Assembly (NCBI GenBank): GCA_012934845.2 | Contig: WNNJ02001118.1 | Coordinates: 124,001-188,000, forward strand | Source of the DNA: Pomphorhynchus laevis | Taxonomy: Eukaryota; Acanthocephala; Palaeacanthocephala; Echinorhynchida; Pomphorhynchidae | Reading direction: 5' to 3' | DNA length: 64,000 nt | Part shown: piece after piece, positions 53,411 through 62,412 of the stretch | Layout of the letters: each line of letters opens with the position of its first letter | How positions within the stretch are numbered: position 1 is the stretch's first letter | The notes under the pieces: model-generated | What the model saw: only the letters and a program-made list of their open reading frames with translations | Database searches by the model: none | Told to the model about the DNA's origin: nothing | Position numbers and translations under genes: made by a program

Positions 53411-53892
53411 ATAGATCAACTAAATGCAAATTGTTATCGAGGGAAAAGAGAAAAATTGTGAAACATTTTATTGTAATCCTGATGATGATAGAAGGAGCTA
53501 TCGAAATATATATTTTTTATTAAATAAAGGTTAATTTCTGCTTTTGTTACTGTAATAACTATATATTTGAAATGGAAGAGGATTATGGGTTTAGTATTTT
53601 TTATGAAAAAATATATGTCGACGTGGGCTTTGCATTCGATTAAGAAAATTTTAATTCTAATGGTACTTAACAAGTAATATCATCCATCGTTTGTTTATTT
53701 GGTAAATGGATGAAATATTGACATTAAAATCACAACTGAAATAACAATTGTAAAAGGAATTGCGAACTTACGAGACAGGAAGAAAACTTCGAAAATAAAT
53801 TCAAATAATAGCATCAAATAATTGTTATTATTACTGGGAAATAACAATAAATTTTGCTTGAAATTTAATTGGACTGTCCGCAATAATATTCT
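53410..53892. other. Unassigned AT-rich stretch
   Basis: Nothing supportable. Short minus-strand frames (53434-53673, 53695-53883) are hydrophobic by base composition only. Confidence 0.4.
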
Positions 53893-54350
53893 CAGGCGTA
53901 AATATCTCCTGGAAATTTATTCACCCCTAAAATAAAAAATTTTAAAGAAAATATAATCAGGAGCAATAAAGGAAAGGAAAAGATAGTGTAGGTAGTGAAG
54001 GAACACTACCTACACTATTAGGTAGTGTAGAAACACTACCTAATAGCGTTTAGGTAGTGAAGCAATATTATACACTATTAGGTAGTGTTTAGGTAGTGAA
54101 GCAATTTAGGTAATCAGGAGCAATAAAGGAAAGGGGGAAAGGGAGAAAAGGGGGAAGGGGGGCACAGAGCTCAAAGCAAGTATCATTTTTATGATTATAT
54201 TTTTATGATTACATTCATATGATTATATTTTTTTTGAAATTTTTCATTTTAGGGGTGAATAAATTTCCAGGAGATTTTTACGCCAAAAATAGTGTTGAAA
54301 TATCCTTCATAAGCTATCTTTTCCTTTATTGCTCCTGATTATATTTTCTT
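53893..54350. repeat. Foldback repeat with about 100-bp inverted arms
   Basis: The left arm 53893-53990 (TCAGGCGTAAATATCTCCTG, AAATTTATTCACCCCTAAAA, AATCAGGAGCAATAAAGGAA) is mirrored by 54235-54345. A partial third arm follows at 54338-54420. The loop holds GGTAGTGTAGAAACACTACC-like palindromes (54000-54110). Non-coding; MITE or snapback type. Confidence 0.75.
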
Positions 54351-54539
54351 TGAAATTTTTCATTTTAGGGGTGACCAAATTTTCAGGAGATTTTTCGCCA
54401 AAAATCTCATGAGGAGATTTTTGCGCTCAACGATTTAATTGATACGTCACTGCCTCAAGAATTATGTGGCATGCCACAATCACAAAAAGGTATAAGAAGG
54501 GGTGATTTACTTTAATAACAATGATTTTCTTAACAAAAA

Positions 54540-54780
54540 TAATAAATTTAAATAGAATTAAAACAAAAATAGAAAAAAGAGACGTCAGAAATCAGAAATC
54601 ATCGCCTTCCGGAAAAACTTGTTTACTTCTTCCATCATCTTCATGGTCTCAGGTCCAGTGGGATCTGAGCCCCACAGCCAATCTAACACGCCGCCCTTCG
54701 ACTGAACCAATCGGGGTCTTTCACCCCCCGAAGAGTCCAACTAAACTAGGTGGCGACACCGAAAAAGAACGTTAAAAATT
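54540..54780 (-). mobile_element. tRNA-derived SINE, copy 2
   Basis: On the minus strand: CTTCGGGGGGTGAAAGACCC, A box TTGGTTCAGTCGAAGG near 54710, B-box-like GGGCTCAGATCCCACTGG near 54665, then GGACCTGAGACCATGAAGAT. It aligns with 6795-6970 over about 175 bp at roughly three-quarters identity by eye. Confidence 0.65.
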
Positions 54781-54789
54781 ATGACTTAA

Positions 54790-55620
54790 AAGTTACATGT
54801 ACTCAACCATATTGGAAAAATACGTAAGTACTAATGATTTCAATTTTAGATCTTTTAAATATAACAGAAAAAATTGTATAGTTTGTGATGTTATAAATAA
54901 TAATTGTATTGTAATACGACAAACATCACATATTACATACTATTACATATTCATTACATATTAATAATAATTGTAACTGCAATGCCGCAGGTGTAGTGTA
55001 TCTAATACAATGTACATGTGGATTGCAATATATAGGAAAAACATATCAAATGTTAAAAACTAGGTTTAGGCAACACATATATAATATACAGCATAATAGT
55101 CAAACTATATTTCATAAACATATGAGATTAATAGGACATGATATTAAAAACTGTAAATTATTTATTTTAGAACATATTATCGAAGAAAACATTTCAATAT
55201 TAAATCAAAAACTATTAGAAAAAGAAGATTTTTGGATTAAAACGCTTAATTCCATGTACCCATTAGGATTGAATGACGTGGTACAAGGAATTGGCAGAAG
55301 TAGTATAATACATAATAAACAACTATATTATAATAATCCGGTTAAACGCAAACCAAGAAGTCATGGTGATAAAAGGAATAAGAAAAATATAGTTAAAATA
55401 TTAAAAAAGATATGTATATAAATGAACAATTAGAAATATTAAAAAACTTTTAAGGGATAATAAGCTAAAAGATCTTTATGTAAATATAAGAAGTTTTTCT
55501 AAAGATATCATATGTTCAATAAATCAAAAATTAATTAACGACTATGATAGGCTAAGTTGTATAATAGACAGTTATTGTAATATAAAATACTATAATCGTT
55601 CAATAAATCTTTTTATATAA
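54790..55620 (+). mobile_element. Penelope-like element (alpha) 3' end with GIY-YIG endonuclease
   Basis: The 3' part of a PLE: linker FRSFKYNRKNCIVCDVINNN near 54846, then the GIY-YIG frame, then a C-terminal extension near 55445-55618 (DNKLKDLYVNIRSFSKDI) in a shifted frame. PLEs of the classic kind carry GIY-YIG downstream of RT, as here. The copy is 5'-truncated and carries a few frame changes. It is followed within 150 bp by the start of another alpha copy in the same orientation. Confidence 0.85.
54996..55421 (+). CDS. GIY-YIG endonuclease domain of PLE alpha
   Basis: A 141-codon frame, open upstream to NCNCNAAGV. VVYLIQCTCGLQYIGKTYQM has the G-(I/V)-Y ... Y-I-G core, followed by LKTRFRQHIYNIQ (catalytic Arg and the His used by PLEs), then HMRLIGHD, FILEHIIEE and the Glu-containing LLEKEDFWIKTLNSMYPLGL (metal-binding Glu). 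All landmarks of PLE GIY-YIG nucleases are present. It is expected to nick target DNA to prime reverse transcription. Confidence 0.88.
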   Translation: MYLIQCTCGLQYIGKTYQMLKTRFRQHIYNIQHNSQTIFHKHMRLIGHDIKNCKLFILEHIIEENISILNQKLLEKEDFWIKTLNSMYPLGLNDVVQGIGRSSIIHNKQLYYNNPVKRKPRSHGDKRNKKNIVKILKKICI

Positions 55621-55759
55621 ATAAATTGGTTACGAACATACAAAGGGTTCCCGCAAATGGGCCGTCAAACACATAAAAACATTGTCCCGTCGACAAGATT
55701 ACGAAGTCATCGATACAAGTCAGTGTTCGTCAGTACTTTTTAAACTCGCATTTATCGTA

Positions 55760-56270
55760 CAATAAATGTTAATAATAACAATAGAAAATATACATTAACC
55801 ATAAAATTCATTAATGAATGTATAGATAACATAAATATAGCCGGACTTTTAAATAATTCTAAAAGTGAAGAAATAATAGGGTTAGATTTAAGTAAATATA
55901 TTCCTAAAATAAGGTATAAACTCCTACTACCATTAGGACGAAAAATTTGTAATTATAATAAAGAATTAAAATCAATATGTAACGATAATATTAGAAACAT
56001 AATGGAAACTGAATGCAACTGTAAAAGTCTTAGTTTTGATAAAATAAATGAACATATATGCACTCATAATCTAGAATTTATTGAAAACAATGAATTAAGG
56101 AAAATGCTATCAAAAGGGTATAATATTATTATAATATTATTATGATATTATTAAGTAATAATATCAATAGAAATAAAATTTACAATTCGTTATATAATGA
56201 CTTAAATGCTTACTTTACTAAGATAAACATTTGGAAAGATTATATATTTGATAAAATTAAATTGTAGCGT
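55760..56270 (+). mobile_element. Penelope-like element (alpha) N-terminal part
   Basis: Reads YTLTIKFINECIDNINIAGL, IPKIRYKLLLPLGRKI and TECNCKSLSFDKINEHICTH followed by NLEFIENNELRKMLSKG. The C-x-C ... H-x-x-T ... N-x-x-L-R-x-x-x-S-K-G pattern is the conserved block before the RT in PLEs. It ends INIWKDYIFDKIKL then a stop at about 56267; the same INIWKDYIFDKI-type text opens the RT copy at 62735, so the two are successive parts of one element type. Confidence 0.82.
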
Positions 56271-56499
56271 AATCGTTGTGTTTTTAGCATAAACTGGTGA
56301 AGTTATATCACTCGTATGCATTAACGATATGAGTGCATGCCAATTATCGTGTAAAATCTGCCAGACTAAGCACAGGTCCGCCTTCTCGCGCAGATATCAT
56401 AGTGATCTCATTCCCAAACTCGAGAGCCGATCCTGATATTCCATATGATTAACCGTTTTTACCATTTAAGTTGCTGATCAGAAGACAGACTCTAGATTA

Positions 56500-57300
56500 T
56501 TGCGTTCTTGTAAGGTGATTGGGTAACTGGCCGGCGAAGCATATAGGAGGATGCTCAACATAAGTGATTGTGGTATTGTTTTTAAGCATGAGATTTAATA
56601 TGAACAAGAGCTCGGCGAATCAGGCCGATGACTCTTTACACTTTGGAACATGTAGAGTCAGTATGTAAACGTGTCAATAAGTTAGAACATCCATAAACAC
56701 CTAAATCTTTGTAAGAGTTCGTTCTAAGAATAACACTACTGTTTATATATATGATCTGACTCGGCCGGACGTCTTGATAGGCAAATATAGGCACACTTTT
56801 TCAAATTGAATTTTAACCCGTTCAAAATGGACCAATCATTTATGGTGTTAATATCATACTGCAAAATGTCTAAATCTGGGTCCAAAACTATGGTGTTACA
56901 GAATTTTAAATCATCAGCGTAGAGAACACACTTAGATCTGAGTTTAGGAATGAGGTCGTTAATGTATATGCTGAAAAGAACTGGACCAAATATAGTTCCC
57001 TGAGATACTCCAAGATTTGTAGGGAAGCGATCATATAATTCGTCGTTTACCATTACGAATCAATGACGGTCAGACAGAAATTCAATAATCCAACGAACTA
57101 AGCACTCATCAAGGTGGGTATTGCGCAGGTTTTGAATTAAATTAACATGAAAGACTGTATTAAATGCCTTAGAGGAGACCAAAAGATGACGTCAACCGGA
57201 ATGCCAAAATCATAATATCTGGTCCAGCTATCGTGTGATAACAACAAATTCGTTAGTGTTGAATGACCTTTCCAAAAACCATGTTGTTCAGGGGTGAGGA
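56500..57300 (-). mobile_element. LINE family D fragment, RT palm and C-terminal part
   Basis: The minus strand has a motif-A region like SKAFNTVFHVNLI near 57160, DECLVRWIIEFLSDRH, then frame 56736-57053: LGVSQGTIFGPVLFSIYIN (motif B), CVLYADDLKFCNT (motif C, YADD) and LNGLKFNLKKCAYICLSRRP. YKDLGVYGCSNLLTRLHT follows near 56690. It differs from families A, B and C. Truncated on both sides; the upstream end is cut by the N2 repeat at 57303. Confidence 0.8.
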
Positions 57301-57302
57301 TA

Positions 57303-57725
57303 TGGACCGTTGTTTACTCAGCACATCTGTGCACTACTATTATACATGCCGTATTCATTAAGGATCCAACGAATGCAACGACAATTCAGCAACAACCTCT
57401 GCCTAGTATTTAAGGATGGTCCGCACAGCAATTCGATATGGTAAAGAGCGTAAGCCTCAGTCAATTAAGCAAAGTGTCGGAAACGTCTTTATTCACAATG
57501 CCACACAGGCAACCGAAACGACCAGTGTGTACCTCATTCTACTGATGAGTGTTGCCGGGTACTCATCATTTCGATGCTGAAGTGGTCGTATAGAAGTGAC
57601 ATGGTGATTGATAGTCGTGAATCGAATTCCAGTCTATCAAGCAACACCATTTAGTATAAATGCCGTATTTCGTAAGAAATCCTGGACCGTTGTTTACTAA
57701 GCACATCTGTGCACTACTATTATAT
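57303..57725 (+). mobile_element. Retrozyme-like repeat N2, one unit plus partial
   Basis: GGACCGTTGTTTACTCAGCA and CATCTGTGCACTACTATTAT occur at 57303 and again at 57685, so about 382 bp separates direct repeats. The interior matches 20803-21640 (inverted) including the ribozyme. A further 100-bp piece is at 60110-60215. Non-coding. It interrupts or abuts LINE D. Confidence 0.82.
57508..57595 (+). ncRNA. Permuted hammerhead ribozyme, family N2 (plus-strand copy)
   Basis: Stem II GGCAAC (57508-57513), C, GAAA (57515-57518), stem III CGACC (57519-57523), extension GTACC, stem I strand TTCTA (57537-57541), core CTGATGA (57542-57548), GT, stem II GTTGCC (57551-57556), extension GGTAC (57558-57562), stem III GGTCG (57584-57588), T-A cleavage site, stem I TAGAA (57591-57595). 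All three stems pair perfectly. The core strand is inside the stem III hairpin loop. Confidence 0.75.
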
Positions 57726-57814
57726 ATATAATAGATGTGGGTGTTTTTCTCACAGCTGGGGTCCTTTTCAATAAGCTCTTTTTGTCAAATAAATATTATC
57801 TACCCAATACTTCC

Positions 57815-58140
57815 AGCAATTTGTCTTTGAGAAAATAAACAAAGTTATTTATTGAACGTTTCGGCTTTTTGCCTTCATCAACAGCGAAAAAATGTGCACA
57901 CGCGCAAATTCGAATTTGCGCGCCTGCACATTTTTTCGCTGTTGATAAAGGCAAAAAGCCGAAACGTTCAATAAATAACTTTGTTGTTTATTTTCTCAAA
58001 GACAATCGAATTCCAGAAAAAAATGTGCACACGCGCAAATTCGAATTTGCGCGCGTGCACATTTTTTCGCTGTTGATAAAGGCAAAAAGCCGAAACGTTC
58101 AATAAATAACTTTGTTGTTTATTTTCTCAAAGACAAACTC
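57815..58140. repeat. Palindromic repeat with hammerhead-like cores
   Basis: Three alternating arms of one 110-bp sequence. The first (57815-57910) is the reverse complement of the second (57912-58008), and the third (58050-58138) repeats the second. Centres are GTGCACACGCGCAAATTCGA and its mate. Each arm carries TTGATGAAGGC or TTGATAAAGGC followed by AAAAAGCCGAAACGTTC. This resembles CTGATGA, stem II and GAAA of a type I hammerhead, but position 3 is U and an extra A precedes stem II, so it is at best a degenerate hammerhead. Confidence 0.7.
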
Positions 58141-58189
58141 CTGGAAATATATATATACAGTCAAGCATCCGAAAGTTTGATCCTCTGGT

Positions 58190-58310
58190 TGTTAATGATG
58201 GTCTGCATTGCAAATTGTAGGATTTAATTTCTAACGCCACCTACAATTTAAGCTAGATGTCGGAAATGCATTTTCACAATGTCACAGAGGCAGCCGAAAC
58301 GGCGTGTGAT
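58190..58310 (+). repeat. Ribozyme-bearing repeat, family N1, copy 2 (truncated)
   Basis: Matches 7333-7450 (GTTAATGATGGTCTGCATTG, AATGTCACAGAGGCAGCC) and keeps the GGCAGCC-GAAA-CGG strand of the permuted hammerhead intact. The CTGANGA and cleavage strands are missing because a different sequence begins after GTGTGAT. Confidence 0.65.
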
Positions 58311-58355
58311 TTCAATCGATCTTCATGATCTCATACGATACAATCTATATATAAT

Positions 58356-58775
58356 GCATTGAAATCGTCTTGTTGGTAGTCAGTTGAATTTCATTTTGTT
58401 GAGATATTTCCGGACCTCCTCGACTAACCTGTATTTTAGCTGTCTACATAATAGCTTCAGCTATCAGGTCGCATTACGGCAGAAAACATGCTGTCCAGAC
58501 AACTACACAGGGCGGGACTCATCAGTGGACGTCCCTGTATCATCGTTGTTTCGTCACTCAGCATGCACTATATTGACGATAAACATGGTGGTCCTCTATC
58601 AGATTGAAATGATGCATTGAAATCGTCTTGTTGGTAGTCGGTTGAATTTCATTTTGTTGAGATATTTCCGGACCTCTTCGACTAACTTGTATTTTAGCTG
58701 GCTACATAATAGCTTCAGCTATCAGGTCGCATTACGACAGAAAACATGCTGTCCAGACAACAAATGAGACCTGAG
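58356..58775 (-). mobile_element. Retrozyme-like repeat N4, about 1.6 copies of a 256-bp unit
   Basis: ATGCATTGAAATCGTCTTGT starts copies at 58356 and 58612, each followed by GAGATATTTCCGGACCTC and CAGAAAACATGCTGTCCAGA. The full unit carries the permuted hammerhead on the minus strand. The partial unit ends just after the stem III/cleavage strand, where the next repeat (H1) begins. Confidence 0.75.
58493..58557 (-). ncRNA. Permuted hammerhead ribozyme, family N4
   Basis: Minus strand: stem II GAC, GAAA, stem III CAAC, extension ACAGGG, stem I GTCCA, core CTGATGA, stem II GTC, extension CCCTGT, stem III GTTG, T-C cleavage site, stem I TGGAC. Stems I (5 bp) and III (4 bp) are perfect, stem II is only 3 bp, and the extension is a perfect 6 bp. 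The outer flanks CATGCTG/CAGCATG also pair. Predicted cleavage is between 58498 and 58497. Confidence 0.68.
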
Positions 58776-58784
58776 TCCCGCCCT

Positions 58785-59696
58785 CAATCTGAATCATCAG
58801 AGGAAATTTAGCATAAGCTCTGTGCATGACAGTGCCTTTTGCAATATAACCATACATCAGGCACTAAATTCCTTTTTATAGAAATGCTCTTTTACAGGGA
58901 CACTTTAAAGTGTACAAATATATAAAATATATAATTTGTTGTTACACCTGCCCTGGGACACACAATGGTGTACTCGTAAATAAATCACTATGATTTCCTC
59001 ATGAAGATGCATAAACACCAGGCAGCATTCTATATATCCTCATCAGATCAAGAGGATATATAGAATGCTGCCTGGTGTTTATCAACAGGCAGCATTGTCG
59101 TCACACATAGGATGACTGGGCATACGTAGCGACTTTGAATATTGTGAGAATAATTCAGTTATATTTCTTGATCTGATGAGGATATATAGAATGCTGCCTG
59201 GTGTTTATCCATCATCATGAGGAAAACAGTGATTTATTTACGAGTACACCATTGTGTGTCCCAGGGCAGGTGTAACAACAAATTATATATTTTATATATT
59301 TGTACACTTTAAAGTGTCCCTGTAAAACAGCATTTCTATTAAAAGGAATTTAGTGGCTGATGCATGGTCAAACCGCAATACGCACTGCAATGCACAGAGC
59401 TTATGCTAAATTTCCTCTGATAATTCAGATTGAGGGTATTTCTCTTTTTCGAGCATTAGACATTGTTTAAGCGTGTGTTAAGGTGCCTGTGGATGATTAT
59501 TAAAGTCACGGTACTGATGAGCTCCGTTAGAGCGAAACGCGTATACCGTTGTTAAAGTTTGTCGTCACACATAGGATGACTGGGCATACGTAGCGACTTT
59601 GAATATTGCGAGAATAATCCGTTCTATTTCTTGATCTGATGAGGATATATAGAATGCTGCTTGGTGTTTATGCCTCTTCATGAGGAAAACATAGTG

Positions 59697-59699
<3 letters not shown>
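58785..59699 (+). mobile_element. Retrozyme-like element H1, foldback arrangement
   Basis: Plus-strand direct repeats 59098-59235 and 59562-59699 (GTCGTCACACATAGGATGAC, GGATATATAGAATGCTGC) define a 464-bp unit with a type I hammerhead at 59508-59549. In front, 58785-59050 is an inverted copy of 59170-59450, giving a long palindrome with arms of about 265 bp. The second copy of the element (3762-4353, minus strand) shows the unrearranged order. Confidence 0.8.
59508..59549 (+). ncRNA. Type I hammerhead ribozyme (minimal, vestigial stem III)
   Basis: Stem I ACGGTA (59508-59513), core CTGATGA, stem II GCTC/GAGC with loop CGTTA, core GAAA (59534-59537), stem III C-GC-G, T-A cleavage site (59542-59543), stem I TACCGT (59544-59549). 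Stems I (6 bp) and II (4 bp) are perfect. Predicted cleavage is after 59543, 18 bp before the second direct repeat. Confidence 0.92.

Positions 59700-59789
<90 letters not shown>
59699..59789. repeat. (TA)n microsatellite
   Basis: About 45 uninterrupted TA dinucleotides, starting exactly where the second H1 repeat ends. The frame encoding alternating Ile-Tyr across it is an artefact. Confidence 0.97.
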
Positions 59790-59792
<3 letters not shown>

Positions 59793-59794
59793 AG

Positions 59795-59975
59795 GGCATT
59801 AATGTCCTCCTTGACGCAATCTTTTCACCGTTTCTTTGGCCTTCATCGAAGTTCTTTCCTTCGATCTTGACTTTTTTAGCGCTTTTTATCCAGTGATCAT
59901 CCTCTCTTCTTGCTACATGCCCGAACCATCGTAGGCTTTTTCAAACGATGACGTCTCGTATTGAGTTCACTTTGA
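59795..59975 (-). mobile_element. RTE-like LINE C-terminal scrap
   Basis: The minus strand reads IRDVIV, then KSLRWFGHVARREDDHWI, the R-L-R-W-F-G-H-V signature found near the C-terminus of RTE-type LINEs, and then KSAKKVKIEGKN. A 180-bp piece between the microsatellite and AT-rich sequence. Clade assignment rests on this one motif. Confidence 0.65.
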
Positions 59976-60109
59976 ACATATATGCATATATATAAGAATA
60001 TGTGTATATGATATATAATATATAATATATACATATATTTAAACATATATATCATATATAAGAAGTGACATAATATATAAGAATATATAAGAATATATAT
60101 CTAGAAGTG

Positions 60110-60215
60110 ACATGGTGACTGAAAGTCGTGAATCGAAGTGCAGTCTATCAAGCAACACGATTTTATATAAATGCCAAATTTCGTAAGAAATACTGGACCG
60201 TTGTTTACTCAGCAC
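60110..60215 (+). repeat. Partial N2 repeat
   Basis: TAGAAGTGACATGGTGACTG at 60101 onward, CAGTCTATCAAGCAACACGA and GACCGTTGTTTACTCAGCAC match 57590-57705. It begins exactly at the stem I strand (TAGAA) 3' of the predicted N2 cleavage site and ends inside a LINE fragment. Confidence 0.75.
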
Positions 60216-60224
60216 ATCTTGGTC

Positions 60225-60690
60225 TTCATTTCCTGTTTTTCTACTTACGACAATTATATATGCCGATTTATGACGGGCAGTTCTTGTTTAACCAATTTAA
60301 TAACACAGCTCGTGAAAGAAGGACATACGCCTTGAGTACTGGATGTGTTATCGACGCTGTCGTTTTAGACTTTTCTAAGACTTGACCGTGTCCCTTATGA
60401 CGGTATTACCTCATTGCTTGCTCACTAAGGTTTCCATTTTTAGACCGTTAAGTGGATTAAGAATTTCTTATCTTTGCGTTCATTCCATATAAGAGTTAGA
60501 GGTGTTCTTTCGACGAGCTCTCAAGTGCTTTCCGGTGTACTTCGAGGATCTGTTATGAGTCCTCTTCTTTTTGTCGTATTTCTTAATGACCTGCTCCTGC
60601 ATTAAAAAAAACCTGTTTTAGCATATGCTTATGATTTAAAAATCTGGACCGTTGTTTGTAGTCCTACCGATTGTCAGTCACTTCAGGACG
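60225..60690 (+). mobile_element. LINE RT fragment (family B/C-like)
   Basis: The plus strand, in several frames, shows CVIDAVVLDFSKT (motif A), WIKNFLSLRSFHIRVRGV, VLRGSVMSPLLFVVFLNDLL (motif B) and PVLAYAYDLKIWTV in the motif C position (AYDL instead of xxDD). Decayed and truncated; it joins LINE A at 60690. Confidence 0.7.
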
Positions 60691-61332
60691 ACCTAGAGAC
60701 GTTCTTAGATAGAATAAAGACAGTTAGGCAGAAATGCCGATATCGTGTATGCGATGTGCGGTTGCGTGAGCATAGATGAGGATGTCATCGGCGTATTGCA
60801 TGACGTTAAAGGAGTAAGGTTTGATAAACGGAGAGATCGCTACGCAGAAGAGAGAAAAGCAGGGGACCTAGGACTGAACCTTGTGAGACCCCTCAAAAAA
60901 TAGGGATGGGAGGGTTAGGATGATGAATTAGAACAGACGCATAAGAAACGATCGGATAAATATGAGGCAAACCATGCTACGAAGGAGGAAGAAAACCGTA
61001 ATCATAACGAAGGCGAGTAAGGAGGACGGAGTGGTCGACAATGTAGAAAGCGGATGAGAGGTCGAGGGAGATGACAACACTATATAGAGCCTTGTCTCGA
61101 GAAATGAGTAAGTCGTTGTAAACTTTCATGCAGGCGATTTCTGTGGAGTGATTAGAGCGGCAAGAGGATTGGAAAGGTGGGTACAAATTGGATGAAGAGA
61201 AATAAGCGTTGATCTGTATTAAAATGATGCGTTCTAAGAGCTTAGAAAGAGTAAGGATTAGTGAAATGGGGCGATAGCTAGAAGGAAGGGAGGGGTCGAG
61301 CGTTTGTTTCTTGAGTGGAAAGCGATTATGGA

Positions 61333-61620
61333 TTAGAAGTGCATTGGATTAGAAGTGCATGTGACGACAGGATCAGTGGGTTGACAAAGGATATTAGAAA
61401 CGACTGATGTGGTTTGAGTGGACTCGTTGGAGGTTGATATGTTCTTATGGAAAAGGTCGCGTATGAGTTTTGTGGCACAAACGTTGCATAGGAAGTCTTC
61501 TTTAGACTTACTGTTGTCGCATGCGATTGTAGTCCAGACGCTGCAGTCGTGTGTCGAGCACTGTACTTGTCGTTGAGGACAGTTGTTGTCGGTCGTAGCT
61601 GTCTTCTTAGGTCCACCCAT
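61333..61620 (-). pseudogene. LINE A6 ORF1 N-terminus, PHD-like finger
   Basis: Begins MGGPKKTATTDNNCPQRQ at 61620. The finger VQCSTHDCSVWTTIACDNSK then EDFLCNVCATKLIRDLF keeps all Cys/His positions. The frame stops soon after, near the deletion junction. It is the cleanest family A ORF1 finger in the window next to A1. Confidence 0.75.
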
Positions 61621-61764
61621 CGACGTCCTTGTGTGTTTAAACTGTTAAATTTGCTACTGATTGAAATGATAGGTTTTTCAGCGAGCGGAACTGTAATCAG
61701 CTCTGTAATGTGTTTTAATAATTAGATAGGTTAACTCTAAAAATTCCGCGAACGGAGCGAGCGG

Positions 61765-62412
61765 AACTGGATTGATCTTGAACTGGATTGATCTTGAACT
61801 GGATTGATCTTGAACTGGATTGATCTGGAACTGGATTGATCTGGAACTGGATTGATCTGGAACTGGATTGATCTGGAACTGGATTGATCTGGAACTGGAT
61901 TGATCTGGAACTGGATTGATCTGGAACTGGATTGATCTGGAACTGGATTGATCTGGAACTGGATTGATCTGGAACTGGATTGATCTGGAACTGGATTGAT
62001 CTGGAACTGGATTGATCTGGAATTGGATTTATCTGGAACTGGATTGATCTGGAGCTGGATTGATCTGGAACTGGATTGATCTGGAACTGGATTGATCTGG
62101 AACTGGATTGATCTGGAACTGGATTGATCTGGAACTGGATTGATCTGGAACTGAATTAATTTGGAACTTGATTGATCTAGAACTGGATTGATCTAGAACT
62201 GGATTGATCTAGAACTGGATTGATCTAGAACTGGATTGATCTGGAACTGGATTGATCTGGAACTGGATTGATCTGGAACTGGATTGATCTGGAACTGGAT
62301 TGATCTGGAACTGGATTGATCTGGAACTGGATTGATCTGGAACTGGATTGATCTGGAAATGGATTCATCTGGAACTGGATTGATCTGGAACTGGATTGAT
62401 CTGGAACTGGAT
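61765..62412. repeat. 16-bp minisatellite, about 40 copies, in LINE A 5' UTR
   Basis: Tandem GGAACTGGATTGATCT with a few variants: TTGAACTGG at the start, a block of CTAGAACTGG near 62175-62240, and single-base variants near 62030-62055 and 62150. It is flanked by GCGAGCGGAACT on the ORF1 side and TTATTGTATGCTAATTATTT on the other, the same flanks as the 5-copy array at 33000. Confidence 0.95.

Noticed and set aside
59661-59870. A frame with a long Ile-Tyr run
   Set aside because: Direct product of the (TA)n microsatellite.
61765-62412. Possible CRISPR array
   Set aside because: The 16-bp units are contiguous with no spacers, and the locus is in a LINE 5' UTR of an animal genome.
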